The notes beneath the pieces are model-generated. The model saw nothing but the letters and a program-made list of their open reading frames with translations. It did no database searches and was not told where the DNA came from. A stretch of 49,172 nucleotides of DNA from an uncultured Alphaproteobacteria bacterium. GTDB taxonomy: Bacteria > Pseudomonadota > Alphaproteobacteria > RF32 > CAG-239. The DNA lies in contig CALXZL010000009.1 of assembly GCA_944393215.1 (NCBI GenBank), positions 1 to 49,172 of the forward strand, given 5' to 3'. The translations under genes were made by a program, and so were the position numbers. Below, piece by piece: positions 1-7,533 of this stretch (the first letter of the stretch is position 1; every line of letters starts with the position of its first letter).

Positions 1-127
1 TCACACGCCTCCAAAAATAATAAGAACTAAAGCCTATACTATCTATAATAAACCGTTTTTTTTTTTTGCAACCGAAAATTAAATATGGGCGTGAAAAAAA
101 TGATATAATCTGTTGTATTTAAAAGAA

Positions 128-152
128 AAGCCTTGCAGTTTGAGCAAGGCTT
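128..152 (-). terminator. Intrinsic terminator of the cysteine-rich protein gene
   Basis: A perfect 9-bp stem (AAGCCTTGC at 128-136 with GCAAGGCTT at 144-152) closes a 7-nt loop. On the minus strand it is followed by TTCTTTT. It lies 23 nt beyond the stop of the minus-strand gene ending at 175. Confidence 0.85.
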
Positions 153-174
153 AGATTTTGATAAATAAGAAAAA

Positions 175-1359
175 TTATAAATTATTAAGGCAACTGTTGG
201 CAACCTCTTTGCCGTCTTCTAAACAAAAGATATGATCACTATTCTGGACACAAGTTCCACAGAATGATCCTGAATATCCCCAGTTTCCTTTTCCGGAGCA
301 CTCACAGCGATATACTTTTGAACCGTCACGTTTAATGCAAGTGTCAGCAACCTTAATAACAGAGCCATGAACATTATCGTAACAGTTCGTAAGCCCTTTA
401 TCAGATAAACCTTGGAAAAATCCCATTTGGCATTGAGGCGATTTTCTTCTGCAAGTTAAAGTAGTTCCTCCTTTCCCATAAAATTGAGAACCATAAGCTC
501 CGTTACAATTTGAATTGTATGTGGAGGGACAATCACATTTTGTATATAGAGTGATACTATTGCCATATCCGTTGTTAAATTTGATATAGTCGCCGCCAAC
601 TTCATAAGCTGGATTTTCTGTACGGCAAGAATAGGTATCATATTTATAGGAAGTATCAACAGCACATTTGAAGGCAATTTCTTCACTGTAATTTTGGCAA
701 ATTAAGAAATTATTTTCATTACCGCAACGTTTAGCCACTTCATCAAGAAAAGCTTGAGAGCGCAATTTTCCTTGGAAGGAATAGGGATAAAGTTTAGGAT
801 TGCATTTACAATTTTCATAACGAACTTCTCCGTTATTTTCTTGACAATAAGAACGTTCATCAACAATCATTTCTGAATTGCCGCAACTGGCATCGGTTGT
901 ATATCTGAAATACTTGCAATTACACTCTGTTGCAGACATTTGCGAAGAAGCGTCAGTTTGGCAAAATTCACCAGCCAAAAGACGGTTAGAGTTGGCAAAA
1001 TAAGGAGAAACGGCACGATAAAGGCAAGAATCCGCATCATATTTAAATTTATCAGAGTTACAACTGCAATATTTGAATTTTGTTGAATCAGCAGGACACG
1101 GACCGGATAAAACACGAGGCGCTGCACAATTAGAAGATGTAAAAACATATTCTTGGCACACATTTTGTGAAGATAGTGAGCCATCATTTGGTCCGAAGTT
1201 AAATTCTTTTTCAACATAATCAGGCAAGAATACAGTTTCTGCCACTTGATAAGAAGCATCTGAAACAAATGAATTTTGCAATTCTAAAGAAAAAGCTGAA
1301 GCATCAGAAAAAGAAATGAAGGCAGATGCAAAAGCAAAAAAAGCTAAAAAATTTTTCAT
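175..1359 (-). CDS. Secreted cysteine-rich repeat protein of unknown function
   Basis: A 394-residue protein with a clear Sec signal peptide (MKNFLAFFAFASAFISFSDASA, cleavage near residue 22), so it is exported. The mature part has about 30 cysteines, an even number, arranged in recurring blocks of the form C-x-C-(6-8)-Y/F-x-Y-x(4-6)-C, for example CSCNSDKFKYDADSC and CNCKYFRYTTDASC, and later CKCNPKLYPY and CDCPSTYNSNC. The spacing suggests a string of small disulfide-bonded modules. There is no lipobox, hydrophobic anchor or barrel signature. I do not recognise the family. A secreted or surface-exposed adhesin-like or envelope role is only inferred from export and disulfide richness. The gene has its own terminator and lies downstream of the peptidase gene on the same strand, 121 bp away. 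Confidence 0.75.
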   Translation of the reverse strand: MKNFLAFFAFASAFISFSDASAFSLELQNSFVSDASYQVAETVFLPDYVEKEFNFGPNDGSLSSQNVCQEYVFTSSNCAAPRVLSGPCPADSTKFKYCSCNSDKFKYDADSCLYRAVSPYFANSNRLLAGEFCQTDASSQMSATECNCKYFRYTTDASCGNSEMIVDERSYCQENNGEVRYENCKCNPKLYPYSFQGKLRSQAFLDEVAKRCGNENNFLICQNYSEEIAFKCAVDTSYKYDTYSCRTENPAYEVGGDYIKFNNGYGNSITLYTKCDCPSTYNSNCNGAYGSQFYGKGGTTLTCRRKSPQCQMGFFQGLSDKGLTNCYDNVHGSVIKVADTCIKRDGSKVYRCECSGKGNWGYSGSFCGTCVQNSDHIFCLEDGKEVANSCLNNL

Positions 1360-1480
1360 ATCTTAAATCCAAATAAAAAACAATAATCAGTTTATACCTG
1401 ATTTTTTGCATAAAATCAATAACCTTAGCATGACAGTTTTGTGACATTTCTACAAAAAAGAGAAGGAAAAAGTAAAGACG

Positions 1481-2893
1481 TTATTTTTGAGCCAATTTGT
1501 CTTTTTCCTTCAAAGCAAACATTTTGCTGTAAGAAGATTTAATATCACTCACCATCAATTTGAACTTTTTAAGGTCTTTGCCAGCCAAATTATTTCCGGT
1601 AGCGGCTCTGATCGTTGTTGGATTAACACGTTTTCCGTTTCTGACAACTTCATAATGCAGATGAGGTCCTGTAGACAAGCCTGTTGAACCGACATACCCA
1701 ATAACTTGACCTTGTTTAACTCGTACGCCCGGACGAATACCCTTGGCAAATTTCCACATATGACCGTAGGCAGTAGAATATTCGGAATTATGGCGAATTT
1801 TGATATAATTGCCGTATCCGCCGTTATATTTAGCAACTTGAACAACACCATCGCCACCGGCAAAAATCTTAGTTCCTTTAGGAGCGGCATAATCAACGCC
1901 CCAGTGAATAATCCAGCGTTTTTTTATGGGATGTCTTCTTTTTCCGAAGGGAGAAGAAATGCGTGCATTTTGAAAAGCAAGAGGTTTGCGATGCAAAGTT
2001 TTCTTCATTGCCAACCCTTTTTCGGTATAATAATCGGTATTACCTTTAGCATCCGTATATCTGTAAAGAGCAACTTTTTCATTTCTTAATTGCAAACCGG
2101 CATATAAAATATCACCGTAAGAAGCAACTTTTCCGTCTTTAGTGATATTATTTTCAAAAATAATCTCAAACTTATCACCTTTACGCACATCTCTTCTAAA
2201 GTCGACGGAATAAGAGAATATTTTAATAAATTCTTGAACAATTTTGTTGGGAACCCCTTGGTTATTCATAGATTTTGAAAGAGAGCCGCTGATTGAACCG
2301 CTGGCACTGTTGACTTCGGTAATTAATTCTTCTTGATTGACAACGGTTTCATACTGTCCCTGATCATTTTTTTGGAGGCAATAACTTTTGATATTATTTT
2401 CGTGGATGATAATACTTTCAACGGAAGATAATTTATTAAGTTTATTATCAAAAATTCCGTTCACGACAATTTTCTGACCGATACGAATATCGGCAGGATC
2501 GTAAATTTTCTTAAATTTTTTATACAAATTATGGGCCTCATCATAACTGAGTCCCATAGAACCAAGAAGGGATATAAAATTATCTCCTTTTTTGACGATA
2601 AATTGGTGTTGTATATCTTTTTCGCGTTGATAACTATCAACCATATCATAAAGAGAGCGAATATTGAGGATTCTGTCAGTTGGATAAATAGAAGCCGTAT
2701 CTTCAATATTTTCGTTGATGGCATTTTCCAACATAAAATAATCAATTCGGTCTTGGTAAGAAACGGAAGCACTCACATTGGTATTGTTTGCCAGAGACAA
2801 AATAAAAGCAGAAGTCACGGCAAGAGCATACCCGAGGGTGATGACTCGATGTTTGTGTTTGGGTTTAAGATTATTAATAAATTTTAATACCAT
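1481..2893 (-). CDS. M23-family murein DD-endopeptidase (MepM-like)
   Basis: A 470-residue zinc metallopeptidase predicted to cleave peptide cross-links in peptidoglycan. An N-terminal membrane anchor spans about residues 17-35. Residues 95-145 resemble a LysM/OapA-type wall-binding module (QFIVKKGDNFISLL and DIRIGQKIVV). The C-terminal LytM domain has all metal and catalytic positions: H330 and D334 in HWGVD, H378 in AYGHM, and H411-x-H413 in GPHLHYE. This matches active M23 enzymes of the MepM type rather than degenerate EnvC or NlpD proteins. It belongs in the periplasm, tethered to the inner membrane. The first ATG (2893) is used because the basic stretch before the anchor fits a type II signal anchor. 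No operon partner is evident. Confidence 0.9.
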   Translation of the reverse strand: MVLKFINNLKPKHKHRVITLGYALAVTSAFILSLANNTNVSASVSYQDRIDYFMLENAINENIEDTASIYPTDRILNIRSLYDMVDSYQREKDIQHQFIVKKGDNFISLLGSMGLSYDEAHNLYKKFKKIYDPADIRIGQKIVVNGIFDNKLNKLSSVESIIIHENNIKSYCLQKNDQGQYETVVNQEELITEVNSASGSISGSLSKSMNNQGVPNKIVQEFIKIFSYSVDFRRDVRKGDKFEIIFENNITKDGKVASYGDILYAGLQLRNEKVALYRYTDAKGNTDYYTEKGLAMKKTLHRKPLAFQNARISSPFGKRRHPIKKRWIIHWGVDYAAPKGTKIFAGGDGVVQVAKYNGGYGNYIKIRHNSEYSTAYGHMWKFAKGIRPGVRVKQGQVIGYVGSTGLSTGPHLHYEVVRNGKRVNPTTIRAATGNNLAGKDLKKFKLMVSDIKSSYSKMFALKEKDKLAQK

Positions 2894-3144
2894 AAAAAAC
2901 CACGCTCAAAGTGAATATACAAAAGTTGGAATATACCAACGCTCCAAAATATAAAATCAAAATATTAAAATTCAAAACAAAATTAGTAATGAGTGTGCAT
3001 AACTAACAATGTTAACCAAAGATAACAAAAGAAATTTAAAATTTTGATAATAAAAATATCATATCATAATTTAGAAAAAACAGGAAGTTATAAATTTAGA
3101 AGAGCAAAGAGAAAGAAAAAAGAAGAAAAATTCAAAAAAAAGAC

Positions 3145-3173
3145 TTGCAATTATTATTATAGTTATGTATAAG
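3145..3173 (+). promoter_or_regulatory. Probable sigma-70 promoter of the tRNA-Asp gene
   Basis: TTGCAA at 3145-3150 and TATAAG at 3168-3173 are separated by 17 nt, ending 19 nt before the mature tRNA. The AT-rich stretch from 2894 to 3144 shows no coding potential on either strand. Confidence 0.5.
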
Positions 3174-3192
3174 ATACGACGTAACCCGCAAG

Positions 3193-3269
3193 GGGGGTGT
3201 AGCTCAGTTGGTTAGAGCGCCTGCCTGTCACGCAGGAGGTCGCGAGTTCGAGCCTCGTCACTCCCGCCA
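3193..3269 (+). tRNA. tRNA-Asp (anticodon GTC)
   Basis: A complete 77-nt cloverleaf. The acceptor stem GGGGGTG (3193-3199) pairs with CACTCCC (3259-3265) including one G-U pair. The D arm is AGCTCAGTTGGTTAGAGC. The anticodon stem CCTGC/GCAGG (3220-3224/3232-3236) holds the loop CTGTCAC with GTC at 3227-3229. The T arm is GCGAG-TTCGAGC-CTCGT. The discriminator is G (3266) and CCA is encoded (3267-3269). GTC reads Asp codons. A terminator follows at 3276. Confidence 0.97.
3249..3262 (+). repeat. attB-like 14-bp core inside tRNA-Asp
   Basis: CGAGCCTCGTCACT spans the end of the T loop, the T stem and the start of the 3' acceptor strand. An identical copy lies at 3509-3522. Identity segments in the 3' half of a tRNA are the classic target of tyrosine integrases, but no integrase is visible, so an attachment-site role is inference. 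Confidence 0.5.
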
Positions 3270-3275
3270 TTAAAG

Positions 3276-3298
3276 AACCGCCGAGAGGCGGTTTTTTT
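3276..3298 (+). terminator. Intrinsic terminator of tRNA-Asp
   Basis: A 7-bp stem AACCGCC/GGCGGTT (3276-3282/3287-3293) with a GAGA tetraloop is followed by a run of T. It starts 7 nt after the CCA end. Confidence 0.9.
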
Positions 3299-3601
3299 GT
3301 TTTTGTAGAGAGGCGAGAAGGAGCGACCTCGGTCGCGAGCTCGTGAAATAAAAAAATTCTTTTCTGCCGAACAAGGCACAAAAGATACGCCAAGAAGGAA
3401 GAGAGCATCATCTGGGCACAGCTATGGAGGCAGTCAAACCGATGCGGTCAAGCTGGCTCCAGCTTGCGACACGCAGTTAGCAAGCGCAAGCGCGCTTACT
3501 AAGTTAGACGAGCCTCGTCACTTTTGTATTTTATAAATTAAAATTCACTTATTAGAAAGTAAATAAAAAATCATTGCTTTTATTTAGAGTATAGATTACA
3601 C
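3299..3601. other. Non-coding junction between tRNA-Asp and the nuclease-transglycosylase-methyltransferase island
   Basis: No credible gene. It holds a small hairpin GCGACC/GGTCGC (3323-3336). It also holds a member of a dispersed repeat (GGCAGTCAAAC at 3429-3439, then a GCGGTCAAGCTGGCT-type segment at 3444-3466) that recurs at 26024-26061. An 11-bp inverted repeat follows at 3477-3487/3492-3502 (10 of 11 pairs, loop AAGC), and then the 14-bp tRNA-Asp copy at 3509-3522. The layout looks like an integration scar. Confidence 0.6.
3509..3522 (+). repeat. Second copy of the 14-bp tRNA-Asp 3' segment
   Basis: CGAGCCTCGTCACT is identical to 3249-3262 within the tRNA. It lies 80 bp before the island's first gene. 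Together the copies bracket a 246-bp non-coding segment. Confidence 0.55.
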
Positions 3602-4417
3602 ATGATCTATACTTTAACTTTAGAAGATACAGCTATGCTATACAAAGAATTAATTGAATTTGCTCGCCCTAGATTAGAAGATTTCTTTAAGAATGTTAAA
3701 ACTTTTGATAATCAGTTCAGGTATGATGATAGTTCTGAAAAATATTATAATTTTATGTATGCACAAAACAGCTATGATAATATTCGTACTGTAAAAGAAT
3801 TAAAATATGAAATTCCAGAATTACAAACTTTGTGTAAATCTTGTGGTAGTTTTTTTATGAAGCAAAGAAATAATAGTATTCCTAAATATGATATTATAAT
3901 GGGACAACAATTTGAAAATATATTAATTGACTTTTTACGATATAAATTTAAATTTAATGTAATACATGGGGATAAAAGTGATAAAAGATACCCTGATTGT
4001 ATGATATTAGGTAAAGATAAAGGAATTATTGCATATTTTGAAGTGAAATACCATGCTTCACCTTTTATTTGTGCTATAAATAAAATTAATCGTTATTGCT
4101 ATGAAGGTAGTGCAACATTAGATTATAAAAAAATAATAAAACAATTAGAAATAATTGAATCTGATATTGAAAGACCTGTATTTTATATTCATTGGATTGA
4201 TTATCCTTGTTTGAAAGGAATTTTTTTTGAGACATCAGAACAAATAAAAGATTATATCTATAATTCTGAAAATTTGTTTGAAAGAAAAGCAAGAGAAGGA
4301 GATGCTATGAAATCTCCAAAATCTATTTATTTGAAAAAAATATACTCTCCTCTCTTATATATGGGAAGCTTTGAAGAATTTATTAAGAAAATTCAACATT
4401 TAATAAAGGGAATATAA
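3602..4417 (+). CDS. PD-(D/E)XK family nuclease, probable restriction endonuclease
   Basis: A 271-residue protein with the core of the PD-(D/E)XK nuclease fold: a helix Glu (E105 in GQQFENILIDFL), then P131-D132 in RYPD, then E147-V148-K149 in YFEVKYH. The PD-to-EVK spacing and the following hydrophobic strand (RPVFYIHWID, about 191-200) are typical of type II restriction enzymes. A CKSCG motif (C78, C81) may bind zinc. It is the first gene of the island and shares the TAATG junction with the transglycosylase-like gene, so the two are translationally coupled. Two DNA methyltransferases follow, which supports restriction. Target specificity cannot be read. No good Shine-Dalgarno precedes 3602, so a start at 3635 (MLYKEL) is an alternative. 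The base composition is visibly more AT-rich than the flanking genes. Confidence 0.72.
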   Translation: MIYTLTLEDTAMLYKELIEFARPRLEDFFKNVKTFDNQFRYDDSSEKYYNFMYAQNSYDNIRTVKELKYEIPELQTLCKSCGSFFMKQRNNSIPKYDIIMGQQFENILIDFLRYKFKFNVIHGDKSDKRYPDCMILGKDKGIIAYFEVKYHASPFICAINKINRYCYEGSATLDYKKIIKQLEIIESDIERPVFYIHWIDYPCLKGIFFETSEQIKDYIYNSENLFERKAREGDAMKSPKSIYLKKIYSPLLYMGSFEEFIKKIQHLIKGI

Positions 4418-5814
4418 TGAAAAACATAACCATACACAATAAAACATTACCTATTCCTTCTTTTTTTCAAGTCTTGAATTATGGTGGAGGTGCAGGTGAT
4501 AAGACCAGAGAACTTGTCTATGCATATCTATCAGAAAATATACCAGCTTTATTGAATTATTACTATATTAATAATGAATATACTCATGTATTTCAAAGTC
4601 CTTATTTTAATAATATACTATCATTTAATACAATTGGCGATGCACTAAATTATGTTAAGCAACAGATAATTACAAAGGATGGCAGCTTTTATAAGAAAGT
4701 TGATATTCAACCCTGTGATTTTAATAAAAAGGTTATTCTTTTAGACACAGGCTCCAGTAATATTGTAAAATATGTAGCAAAAGAATGCAATTACAATATA
4801 GAAAAGTTTAAAACTAAAATAGTGGAGCATGCTATTAATTATTATAATTTTGCTAATAGATTAAAATTTGATATGGTTGTAGCTTTTGATTTAGGAGGAA
4901 AATATACCTTCAAAGATAATGAGGCTAATAACCTTAACCTTCAGACTTTTTATACTCAGTTAAATAATGCAGAAATAAACCATTTGTTACTTAAGGAAAC
5001 AATAAAATATTTAAAACATAATCAAAAATTTTATCCTTATGTATTAGCAACAGTTCACGGTGATACCCCCAGTAATTATGAAATCTATACAAAAGAAATA
5101 TTAAAACTTGAAAATATTTTTGAATATAATTTTTTTGGTTTTGCTTTAGGAGGCATAGCTAGTTCAAAAAACATAGATTCTTCTTGGTATGATGGAATAG
5201 AGTTTTCTAAAAATAAAAAAGTCAAAGATGCAACTCTGCCAGCTCGGGCAATAAGTATTGTTCATAATATTGTTGGAAATAGGTATATTCACGCTTTAGG
5301 GTGTGGTGGTTATCCTAATATACCTTTAAATTACTATTGTGGAGCAAGTTCTTTTGATGCGGCATCTCCAGCAAGACGAGTTGGTGACGGAAATATACTA
5401 TCAACAAAATATATTTTTTCTCCCAAAATAGAAATACCTCCTCATGCTAAATTTAGTAAATATTTTGTAGGAGGTTACAATTCAGATAACAGTCCGAGAG
5501 AGGAAAATTTTGACTATATTCCATTATTGGATGTCGATAATAATTTAACTTTATGCGGATGTACTGCGTGCAATCAAATTAAGAGTATTTCTGATTTAAA
5601 GACATTGTACTCACTGCAAGCAAATAACGCAGAGGCTTTTTACTATGCAAGACAACTTATGAACATACATGCGATTAGCCAACATAGAAAATTATGCCAA
5701 ATTATTTCTTTATATAACTCAATGAAAGATTTTTATAATAGTAATCCCAATGAGCTTAATTATGCTTTATTGTCAATATATAATCAAATAATGAGCAAAA
5801 AAGATATTTGTTGA
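4417..5814 (+). CDS. tRNA-guanine transglycosylase-like protein, candidate DpdA-type DNA transglycosylase
   Basis: A 465-residue protein that is divergent but carries the TGT landmarks in order. LLDTGSSN (109-115, D110) matches the family DSGGFQ acid/base aspartate. DMVVAFD (152-158, D158) matches the MAFD substrate pocket. FALGGIA (242-248) matches the AIGGL base-binding loop. LGCGGYP (294-300) matches the LGVG strand. SSFDAASPARR (311-321, D314) matches FDCV-PTR with the nucleophilic aspartate. CGCTAC (C380, C382, C385) plus H418 matches the zinc site. TGT enzymes swap guanine for a 7-deazaguanine. DpdA relatives do this in DNA. Because the gene is coupled to a restriction-type nuclease (TAATG overlap) and precedes two DNA methyltransferases, DNA rather than tRNA is the likelier substrate. 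Housekeeping Tgt proteins are about 370-380 residues and much closer to consensus. The C-terminal 40 residues are family-unlike. The substrate base is unknown. Confidence 0.72.
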   Translation: MKNITIHNKTLPIPSFFQVLNYGGGAGDKTRELVYAYLSENIPALLNYYYINNEYTHVFQSPYFNNILSFNTIGDALNYVKQQIITKDGSFYKKVDIQPCDFNKKVILLDTGSSNIVKYVAKECNYNIEKFKTKIVEHAINYYNFANRLKFDMVVAFDLGGKYTFKDNEANNLNLQTFYTQLNNAEINHLLLKETIKYLKHNQKFYPYVLATVHGDTPSNYEIYTKEILKLENIFEYNFFGFALGGIASSKNIDSSWYDGIEFSKNKKVKDATLPARAISIVHNIVGNRYIHALGCGGYPNIPLNYYCGASSFDAASPARRVGDGNILSTKYIFSPKIEIPPHAKFSKYFVGGYNSDNSPREENFDYIPLLDVDNNLTLCGCTACNQIKSISDLKTLYSLQANNAEAFYYARQLMNIHAISQHRKLCQIISLYNSMKDFYNSNPNELNYALLSIYNQIMSKKDIC

Positions 5815-5834
5815 AATTGTATAATTATTTTCAC

Positions 5835-5863
5835 TTGACCCTTTGGATTTTTTTTAATATTAT
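5835..5863 (+). promoter_or_regulatory. Probable internal promoter for the two methyltransferase genes
   Basis: TTGACC (5835-5840) and TATTAT (5858-5863) are separated by 17 nt in the 85-bp gap before the first methyltransferase. A promoter here would allow methylation to be expressed independently of the nuclease, as many restriction systems require. Confidence 0.5.
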
Positions 5864-5899
5864 AAATTGTTATTGAGAAAAAATTAATTTGAGGTTTCT

Positions 5900-6673
5900 A
5901 TGAAAACAGATGTTATTTATTGTAAATCTAGCGAATTCATGACAGAAATAGAAGATGAATCTGTAGACTTAGTTGTTACTTCACCACCATATAATATTGG
6001 GATACAATACGGAAACAAAACAGCCAAAGGAACTGTAGTGGCAAGTAAATCAATAAAATACCGAGATAATTTGCCTGAAGATGAATATAGGAATTTGTTG
6101 AAAACAGTTTTTTCTGAATGTAAACGTGTGCTAAAAAAAGATGGTTCTATATGGGTGAATATAAAAAATAGGTATATGAATGAATGTATAATAACACCCT
6201 TTTGGATAGAAGATTATTTTAAAGATATGTATTTAAAAAATTTAATAATATGGAATTTTGATTGGGGTGGTTCAACAAATCGTAGATTTTCGCCAAGGTA
6301 TGAATTTATATTTTGGTATACAAAGTCTAAAGATAAATATAATTTTGATTTAGATGCCGTTAAAATACCTGCATTAAATTACAGACCAGACAGATATAAA
6401 TCACAGTTAAAGAATCCTAGTGATGTATGGAAAATACCAATGATTTCAGGTAATTTCTTGGAACGTACAGGACATCCAGCACAATTTCCTGAAAAATTAA
6501 TTGATAGAATAGTAAAAGCGGGAGCTAAACCTGGAAGCATAATTTTAGATCCTTTTATGGGGAGCGGTACTACGGCTGCTGTTGCTAAGAAAAACGGTTG
6601 CAAATTTATTGGTTATGAAATAGAAGAAATTTATGTTGATATGGCAAATAAAAGATTACGAGGTATAAGTTGA
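5900..6673 (+). CDS. Beta-class DNA methyltransferase (SPPY type), first of a pair
   Basis: A 257-residue S-adenosylmethionine-dependent amino-methyltransferase. Catalytic motif IV TSPPYN is near the N terminus (about 27-32). The SAM-binding motif DPFMGSGTT and FIGYEIEE are near the C terminus (about 217-240), preceded by the GHPAQFPEKLI segment. Motif IV before motif I defines the beta arrangement. TSPPY occurs mainly in N4-cytosine enzymes but also in some N6-adenine ones, so the modified base is uncertain. A GAGGT ribosome site sits 5 nt before the ATG. It overlaps the next methyltransferase. Paired small methyltransferases usually protect the two strands of an asymmetric restriction site. 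Confidence 0.88.
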   Translation: MKTDVIYCKSSEFMTEIEDESVDLVVTSPPYNIGIQYGNKTAKGTVVASKSIKYRDNLPEDEYRNLLKTVFSECKRVLKKDGSIWVNIKNRYMNECIITPFWIEDYFKDMYLKNLIIWNFDWGGSTNRRFSPRYEFIFWYTKSKDKYNFDLDAVKIPALNYRPDRYKSQLKNPSDVWKIPMISGNFLERTGHPAQFPEKLIDRIVKAGAKPGSIILDPFMGSGTTAAVAKKNGCKFIGYEIEEIYVDMANKRLRGIS

Positions 6674-7455
6674 TAATAGATGATAGCTTACATATTGAAT
6701 TTGGTGATTGTCGAATACTTCTAAAGAACATTATGACGAGTAGTATTACGACTATTATTACTTCACCTCCATATAATATAGGTAAAAAATATGGCAAATA
6801 TAGAGATAATATAGATCTTGATGATTGGATAAAATTAATTGAAGATGTTGCCGAGGAAGCTTTTAGAGTATTAAAGCCTAATGGTAGTTTCTTCCTTAAT
6901 TTATCCCCCATACCATATGGAAAATATAAGGAAATTTTACCTTTACCATACCTAGGTTATGATATCCTACACAAAAAAGGATTTAAAATTAGAAACATAA
7001 TCACTTGGACATTTAACAATATGCAAAACTGTGTTAATAGGCTCTCAGGACGATATGAAAATATTATATGGGCAGTAAAAAATTTGGAAGATTATATTTT
7101 CAATTTAGACGCAGTCCGAATTCCATATATAACGCAAAATGATAAAAGGTTAGAAGGAGGTAAAGGTCGTAATCCAACAGATGTTTGGTATTTTAATAGA
7201 GTAAATAATATGACAAAAATGTCATTAGGATTAAAACATCCAACAATATATCCTATTGAAATGATTGAGCGTATTATCAAAATGTCTTCAAATAACAATG
7301 ATGTGATTCTAGATCCTTTTTTAGGAAGTGGAACAACAGCTGTTGCAGCATTAAAACTGGGACGAAAAGCTATTGGATTTGAGCTCGATTCTTCTTATGA
7401 AACAGAAATCAAAAAAAGATTACTAAATGAAGGTTATCAAAAGCAACAATTTTAA
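6670..7455 (+). CDS. Beta-class DNA methyltransferase (SPPY type), second of a pair
   Basis: A 261-residue homologue of the preceding gene with the same order: TSPPYNIGKKYG near the N terminus, a KHPTIYPIEMIERII segment, then DPFLGSGTTAV and AIGFELD at the C terminus. The start is TTG at 6670, overlapping the upstream TGA by 2 nt, with GAGGT at 6660-6664 giving a 5-nt spacing. No better in-frame ATG lies nearby, and an ATG at 6679 is out of frame. Translation is coupled to the first methyltransferase. The two proteins share motifs but differ in the central target-recognition region, consistent with each recognising one strand of an asymmetric site. The island ends at the strong terminator 26 nt downstream. 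Confidence 0.88.
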   Translation: MIIDDSLHIEFGDCRILLKNIMTSSITTIITSPPYNIGKKYGKYRDNIDLDDWIKLIEDVAEEAFRVLKPNGSFFLNLSPIPYGKYKEILPLPYLGYDILHKKGFKIRNIITWTFNNMQNCVNRLSGRYENIIWAVKNLEDYIFNLDAVRIPYITQNDKRLEGGKGRNPTDVWYFNRVNNMTKMSLGLKHPTIYPIEMIERIIKMSSNNNDVILDPFLGSGTTAVAALKLGRKAIGFELDSSYETEIKKRLLNEGYQKQQF

Positions 7456-7480
7456 ATGTCTTAAAATAGATTTTTATAAT

Positions 7481-7516
7481 AAAAGCTCCGAGAAGAATGT
7501 TCTTCTCGGAGCTTTT
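7481..7516. terminator. Bidirectional intrinsic terminator between the island and the autotransporter
   Basis: A perfect 16-bp stem (7481-7496/7501-7516) with an ATGT tetraloop, rich in A on the left and T on the right. It can end both the methyltransferase transcript (+) and the autotransporter transcript (-). Confidence 0.92.
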
Positions 7517-7533
7517 TACAGGAGATTTAAAAA

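Noticed and set aside
3163-3411. Minus-strand open frame over tRNA-Asp
   Set aside because: It is the reverse complement of the tRNA and its terminator and has no coding features.
4417-5814. Housekeeping tRNA-guanine transglycosylase
   Set aside because: The sequence is too divergent from consensus (DTGSSN for DSGGFQ, AASPARR for CVLPTR), about 90 residues longer, and coupled to a restriction-type nuclease.
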